A stretch of DNA of 64,000 bases. It comes from Sepiola atlantica. Lineage: Eukaryota > Mollusca > Cephalopoda > Sepiida > Sepiolidae. The number at the start of each line of letters is the position of its first letter. Within the stretch, counting starts at the first letter, position 1. The DNA is taken from NCBI GenBank assembly GCA_963556195.1, contig OY744520.1:147579429-147643428 (forward strand), read 5' to 3'. The position numbers and the translations under genes are program-made. This document shows positions 59,578 to 64,000 of this stretch, one piece after another. The notes below the pieces were generated by a model, which ran no database searches, was not told where the DNA came from, and saw only the letters and a program-made list of their open reading frames with translations.

Positions 59578-60622
59578 GTCGATCTCGCAAATAACGGATC
59601 TAAATAATACAAATGATCAATATTCATCTAAAAATTCAAAAACATAATAATGAAACTTTGTTCATTCCATTAATAATTTGCAATCCTCTCATAATGTTCT
59701 TCATTATTAAACCAAAGATCCGTCCATATGATTAATATTTAACCTCAAGTGGCTTTTTGCCTTGATATATGTTCGTATATATGTATATGCGCGTACACGT
59801 GTGCATTTGATGATGCGCAAGCGGTTGATGGAACGTCTACACGGGACGAACGCGCACCCACGGTCACATGCGATTGGATGATTGTACAAGAGTAGTTATA
59901 TGAACGCGTAGGCAAAAATGTACGTGTTCACCGTGTGTAGCCGACCTCAGTCTTTTTACCCGACTATACTTCCCACACTGCAGTCGCGCATATATACATG
60001 TGTGTTTGCCATTTCTTCCTTCTTTTACCAGATACATGTGTAGACAACAACCATCATCGCCGTCTTTTACTTATGTGTGTTTATTTCATTTCACAACTAG
60101 AATTCTTTCAATTGACGACAGTACAGCATCGCAATTTGCAGCATCGGAATAGACACAAACACTACTGAAACAATGATTATTGTATAGAATCTGCAAGAAT
60201 ATTGCTCTCAGACGCGTAATTGAGATCTCCCTCTCCATCTCTCTGTCTCTAGCCCCCTTACTCTCTCTTTTTCAAACACATATACTGTCTGTCTATCTGT
60301 CTGTCTGTCCCTCCTTATAAACATATATTCTGATAATAGCATGTACTTAGCCTCACTCTTTACTGCAGCACCAGGGTATCACCGATCATCAAAACTCCCT
60401 TCGATGGGGATCAATGAAAAACATCGCATTTACACAAGTTCAAAACACTTCTGATGATTAGTGGAAAATAAAACTTAATGAAACTGCAAGGCTATGCACA
60501 CTTTATTATTATTTATTATTAATATAGCTCTATCCGATACGATATCGAGCCTCTCATTTGTCAAAATTACATTGCTATCTTAATTCGATAATTCTCCCAT
60601 TATAAGAGGATTTTTTTTTGTT

Positions 60623-60628
<6 letters not shown>
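59578..60628. other. Unassigned intergenic DNA
   Basis: CT/TG-type words at 60220-60310. No gene recognised. Confidence 0.4.

Positions 60629-60675
<47 letters not shown>
60629..60675. repeat. (TA)n
   Basis: Pure TA, abutting the PLE end. Confidence 0.95.
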
Positions 60676-60681
<6 letters not shown>

Positions 60682-60738
60682 ATGACAAAAAGAAAACATG
60701 AATTAAATGCTAGAATAAATCATAAAGACAAGAAATTT

Positions 60739-60772
60739 TACTGGTTTCGTTCGGATCAACGAACGTCTTCAG
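60739..60772 (-). ncRNA. Hammerhead-like motif (family A, best core)
   Basis: On the minus strand: CTGAAGA (60772-60766), an extra C, stem GTTCG/CGAAC with loop TTGATC, GAAA (60748-60745), then ACCAGT followed by A. The core is intact; the palindrome is one base off the family's ACCGGT. A weak helix I of TTT with AAA flanks it. Confidence 0.45.
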
Positions 60773-61286
60773 AAAGAGTGAATATTTTTAAATTTATTGA
60801 ATAACGGACAAACCATTGGAAAAAGACGAACACATAACGGATGTTTCTGACACGTGTTTAACTATGTAAAAAAAAAGGAATAATTTTGCAACGCGTGCGA
60901 CAAAGACGTTAAAATAGGAACACGGGGAGAGAAAGAAAAGTAAAAAGAAACAAGTAAAAAAGAAAAGAAAATGGAAACAGGGATGAACATTGGTCAAAAT
61001 CAATAGTTACTTTTACCGTAATCGGAGTTTGTAATTTAGAAGTGAGATATATAGCATTGGTCGCTGCGGTTTTTGCCAGATGTTTGCTCAAGAGATAAGA
61101 TCAAAGTCAAAGGTTTACGTTAGATGGTGAAGAGGGAAGTATTATAGCGCTTTCGATGCACGTGCGGCGTGGGAGAGAGTATTCGCTTTTGAGGAGGGTG
61201 TAGTTTGTAAAGTCAAAATTGTGGGTAAAAGTATTTCGGTGTATGACTAGTGCGTTAGTGCGATTTGTGTTCGTAAATGCGGGATT

Positions 61287-61529
61287 TTATATTTCTGGCT
61301 GTTTCACCAATATACAACATCGGACATGAGGCACATTTATTTTGTAAATGCCGACTAGGTTAGAAGTGTCCTTAAGTGGTACGTGGTGACGTGGTTTAGT
61401 GTTTAGTAAATCCTTAATTATGTTAGAGGATAATATTACTATTTTTATGTCAGATTTGAATTGTTTTTTTGGAAGGTAAATGAATATGAGATTATTGGGG
61501 AGAACTATGTAAAATTTACTTGTTATCAA
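61287..61529 (-). pseudogene. PLE segment before and into the GIY-YIG domain
   Basis: Open for 80 codons. IIKDLLNTKPRHHVPLKDTS, then NLVGIYKINVPHVRCCILVK. GIYKI is the first half of GIY-YIG; the second half is frame-shifted (CILVKQPEI in place of YIGET). Retroelement nuclease relic. Confidence 0.7.
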
Positions 61530-61877
61530 TTTTTTGTGCTAGTATTGTTGTTATAAAGGGATTTTTTAGTGTTAGTCTAATTTTTTGTTGTGGATATTAA
61601 AGGCGTTTTTATTTTGTTTTCTTCTCTTTTGCCTTTTCTTTCTCTACCCTTTCCCATTTTAACGGCTCTGTCGCACGCGCTGCCAAATTCTTTCTTTTGT
61701 TTTCAAATAGTTAAACACGTTCCACCTTTTTACAGACGGTTGTTGATCCGAACAAAACTGGATAAATCTCTCGTTTTTTTATGATTCATTCCTGTATATA
61801 ATTTGTTTTCCTTTTGTCTTTTAAAACATTCTATCTCTATGGCATTTCATTTCTTGATATATCGTGCATTTTATCGG

Positions 61878-61897
61878 CATATATATATATATGTTCC

Positions 61898-61974
<77 letters not shown>

Positions 61975-61982
61975 TATAATAT
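61878..61982. repeat. (TA)n
   Basis: Short TA at 61878-61892 and a long one at 61904-61980. Confidence 0.95.
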
Positions 61983-62047
61983 TAGATTAAAGATAAGCGA
62001 TGTACTGTTTAATAATAGTCTATCGTGATAATATAAATCTCAATATA

Positions 62048-62075
62048 CAGGGTGTTTCAAAAGTCTTGGGAACAT
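62048..62075 (+). repeat. Left terminal inverted repeat of the mariner element
   Basis: Starts CAGGGTGTTTCAAAAGTC and ends GGGAACAT; exact reverse complement of 63351-63378. Confidence 0.9.
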
Positions 62076-62199
62076 TACAAATGCGTATATCTCATGAACT
62101 ATTCCAGGTAGAAAAATAAAACTGGTGCCATTTTAAAGCTTGCTTAATCACGTTTTTGGTCATACTAATGATTTTCGTGTTATCTTTCCAGGTGCAGTA

Positions 62200-63258
62200 A
62201 TGGCGTTCTCTAAACAAGACAAGGCATTTTGCGTCCTCCAATTTGCAAAGACTGAATCGTGGACATGTGTTCAGCATGCATTTCGCAGGAAATTTAAAAA
62301 AGAAGCCCCTGAAAGGAAATCCATTGTCAGATGGCATGCTAAATTTGTGAAAGATGGGTGTTTGTGCCCAAGTAAGCGAACAGGTCGCCCTTCAACTTCA
62401 GAAGATGCAGTTGAGCAAGTTCGGACAGCCTTTCAGCGGAGCCCCCGTAAATCAGTGAGAAGAGCCAGCAGGGAACTTCAGCTTGCTCCAGCAACTGTCT
62501 GGCATGTCTTAAGGAAACGACTGCAAATGGTACCTTACAAGCTCAAGTTGGTCCAAAAGTTGAAGGACACTGATAAGCCACTTCGCCGTGACTTTTGCAT
62601 TGCAATGCAAGAGAAGTTGGAAGATAACGGCTTTGATGACCGGCTTGTTTTTAGCGATGAGGCGACCTTCCATCTGAATGGCAAAGTTAACAAGTATAAC
62701 ACTCGCATATGGGGTACTGAGAATGCCCATGAACTTCTTGAGCACGAGCGAGATTCACCAAAAGTGAACGTGTTTTGTGCAATTTCCAAGAAAGGTGTCT
62801 ATGGACCGTTCTTCTTTGAAGAGGCAACTATCACTGGTGAATCCTATCTCAACATGCTGGAAGACTGGTTAATGGCTCAGTTGGAAAAAGCAGAATCTGA
62901 TGACTTCATTTTTCAACAAGATGGTGCACCACCACACTGGAGTCTTAGAGTAAGGCAGTTTCTTAACACAAGGCTGCCTGGTAGATGGATTGGGAGATCT
63001 GGGCGAAGTGATGACGTTCTCATGCCCTGGCCTTCTAGGTATCCAGATCTTACCCCGTGTGACTTTTTCCTTTGGGGCTTTGTCAAGCAACAAGTCTATG
63101 TGCCGCCCCTTCCAAGAGATATTGACGAACTAAAGGCTCGAGTAACGGCAGTTGTGGGAACCATTGACGTCAAGATGCTGGAACGCGTTTGGCAGGAAAT
63201 GGACTATCGACTAGATGTCTGCCGTGTGACGAATGGTGCTCATATTGAGCAACTTTGA
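62200..63258 (+). CDS. Mariner-type transposase
   Basis: Protein of 352 residues from the ATG at 62200 (MAFSKQDKAFCVLQFAK); the frame is also open 60 bp upstream but the family starts here. Residues 6-60 form a helix-turn-helix of the type I know as DUF4817, then GRPSTSED at 62-69 and a second helix-turn-helix (about 70-108). Together these bind the terminal repeats. Catalytic triad: FSDEATFH (Asp 153), QQDGAPPH (Asp 241) and DLTPCDFFLWG (Asp 288, or Asp 283 in PDLTP). By my count 46 residues separate the last two Asps using 288, or 41 using 283. The end CRVTNGAHIEQL is the usual C-terminus of this group. There are no stops or frameshifts, so it may be active. It cuts and pastes the element at TA sites in the nucleus. 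Confidence 0.9.
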   Translation: MAFSKQDKAFCVLQFAKTESWTCVQHAFRRKFKKEAPERKSIVRWHAKFVKDGCLCPSKRTGRPSTSEDAVEQVRTAFQRSPRKSVRRASRELQLAPATVWHVLRKRLQMVPYKLKLVQKLKDTDKPLRRDFCIAMQEKLEDNGFDDRLVFSDEATFHLNGKVNKYNTRIWGTENAHELLEHERDSPKVNVFCAISKKGVYGPFFFEEATITGESYLNMLEDWLMAQLEKAESDDFIFQQDGAPPHWSLRVRQFLNTRLPGRWIGRSGRSDDVLMPWPSRYPDLTPCDFFLWGFVKQQVYVPPLPRDIDELKARVTAVVGTIDVKMLERVWQEMDYRLDVCRVTNGAHIEQL

Positions 63259-63350
63259 AGATTCCCCACAAAACTTGAAACTTTAACCTTTCCAACGGTA
63301 CCAATTTCATTTTTCAACTCCTAATAGTTTTTGAGTTATTAAAAATCGTT

Positions 63351-63378
63351 ATGTTCCCAAGACTTTTGAAACACCCTG
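63351..63378 (-). repeat. Right terminal inverted repeat of the mariner element
   Basis: Reverse complement of 62048-62075, ending at TA 63379-63380. Confidence 0.9.
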
Positions 63379-63464
63379 TATTGAATAGAGCACAATATGT
63401 TGAACCGAGCAATCAATGTATATATATATTAATTTATTTTATAGTACATAAAAGTAATCCATGG

Positions 63465-63580
63465 ACACGTGTTTCTGGCTCACAGCATGGCTAACTTAGA
63501 CAGAGATCGAACCTTCGATATTGATGTCTGTAGTCCAGCGTTCTACCACTGGACCAAGACGCTCCGTCTAGAAATATGTA
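63465..63580 (-). mobile_element. tRNA-headed SINE, minus strand
   Basis: On the minus strand: GGAGCGTCTTGGTCCAGTGG then TAGAACGCTGG (box A TGGTCCAGTGG), and about 40 bases on GAAGGTTCGATCTC (box B GGTTCGATC). Cloverleaf-like spacing, but the 3' side does not pair to an acceptor stem. Best read as a SINE head; a decayed tRNA is the alternative. Confidence 0.6.
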
Positions 63581-63779
63581 CGATTTTTATCACCTAAATA
63601 TTTAATGTATTTTTATGCAATTATTTTTATTGGTGATTGTATCATTCGTTGTTATTTTGCTTACTATTATTTCGATTGTCTCACTTTCTTAAGTGATTAA
63701 GATGCAAAAAATTTCATTATTAGTCGCCCTTAACTTCATAGGACGTATTTTTTCCGTTAATATATATTTTTTATTTATT
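63581..63779. other. AT-rich intergenic DNA
   Basis: Nothing recognised. Confidence 0.4.
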
Positions 63780-63826
63780 TTATATATATATAAGACCATA
63801 GTTCTATATAAAAACATATATATATT

Positions 63827-63871
<45 letters not shown>

Positions 63872-63895
63872 GTGCTATATATATATAGATGTGCG

Positions 63896-63970
<75 letters not shown>
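63780..63970. repeat. Compound (TA)n(TG)n(TA)n microsatellite
   Basis: TA, then TG at 63845-63871, a short gap, and a second long TA at 63898-63969. Confidence 0.95.
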
Positions 63971-63972
<2 letters not shown>

Positions 63973-64000
63973 ATCCAGGTAGGGAAAAAACCCACAGGGT

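Larger units (their letters stand above)
60676..61880 (-). mobile_element. Penelope-like element, family A, second copy with inverted ends
   Basis: Minus strand: coding part from 61529 to about 61060 (ITSKFYIVLPNNLIFIYLPK, IIKDLLNTKPRHHVPLKD, TSNLVGIYKINVPHV, then NTFTHNFDFTNYTLLKSEYS and LPRRTCIES). The 3' region ends at 60676. On the other side, 61560-61850 is a plus-strand copy of the same 3' region (CGCACGCGCTGCCAAATTC, GTTGATCCGAAC, TAAATCTCTCG, CCTGTATATAATTTG). So this element, like 18962-20925, has inverted terminal copies and lies between TA tracts. It is the same family; the coding words agree closely with that copy. Confidence 0.75.
62046..63380 (+). mobile_element. Complete Tc1/mariner-superfamily transposon
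   Basis: Element 62048-63378, 1331 bp, with TA on both sides (62046-62047 and 63379-63380), the target duplication of this superfamily. The terminal repeats match exactly over 28 bp (62048-62075 and 63351-63378, starting CAGGGTGTTTCAAAAGTC). Imperfect similarity continues inward to about 90 bp (ACTATT...AAAAAT...AACTGG words). One open transposase fills the middle. Identical ends plus an unbroken frame suggest recent insertion. Confidence 0.9.

Noticed and set aside
63465..63580. Functional tRNA gene on the minus strand
   Set aside because: Boxes A and B are present but no acceptor stem can be paired, so a SINE head is more likely.

Overview
This window looks like transposon-rich, AT-rich invertebrate nuclear DNA. 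I see no convincing host protein-coding gene. The mix points to a mollusc, most likely a cephalopod such as an octopus: many GIY-YIG Penelope-like elements (PLEs), LINEs with restriction-like endonucleases, tRNA-headed SINEs and very long (TA)n tracts. The organism is an inference from this mix, not from a diagnostic gene.

Layout. 1-6100: a jockey-like LINE remnant inside a ~128-bp tandem repeat, two LINE 3' ends, and a ~230-bp satellite. 6245-11290: a decayed LINE with a Myb-like N-terminus, reverse transcriptase (RT), zinc knuckle and endonuclease-like C-terminus, followed by a second 3' end of the same family. 11640-16020: a tRNA-headed SINE, a minus-strand PLE and a minus-strand LINE of the apurinic-endonuclease type. 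16860-18125: a pyrimidine tract split by a 350-bp retroposon whose first ~49 bases resemble the 5' end of U2 snRNA. 18962-20925: a PLE with inverted ends. 23330-25650: a second endonuclease-type LINE. 27191-37800: PLE pieces, snapback structures, direct duplications and microsatellites. 37860-46240: mostly featureless AT-rich DNA. 46245-47975: more 3' ends of the first LINE family. 48480-49133: a 150-bp-arm inverted repeat. 51430-53510: a decayed BEL/Pao pol whose degenerate frame continues into a PHD-finger relic. 60676-61890: another PLE. 62048-63378: a mariner-type transposon with identical 28-bp terminal repeats and an uninterrupted transposase, the only gene here that looks intact.

Three items deserve attention: the U2-headed SINE (17526-17875), the PHD finger downstream of the BEL integrase (53253-53430), and a recurring hammerhead-ribozyme-like motif in the ends of several PLE families. 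In that motif a palindrome sits where helix III would lie. All similarity statements come from reading the sequence and from memory of the families; no search was run.
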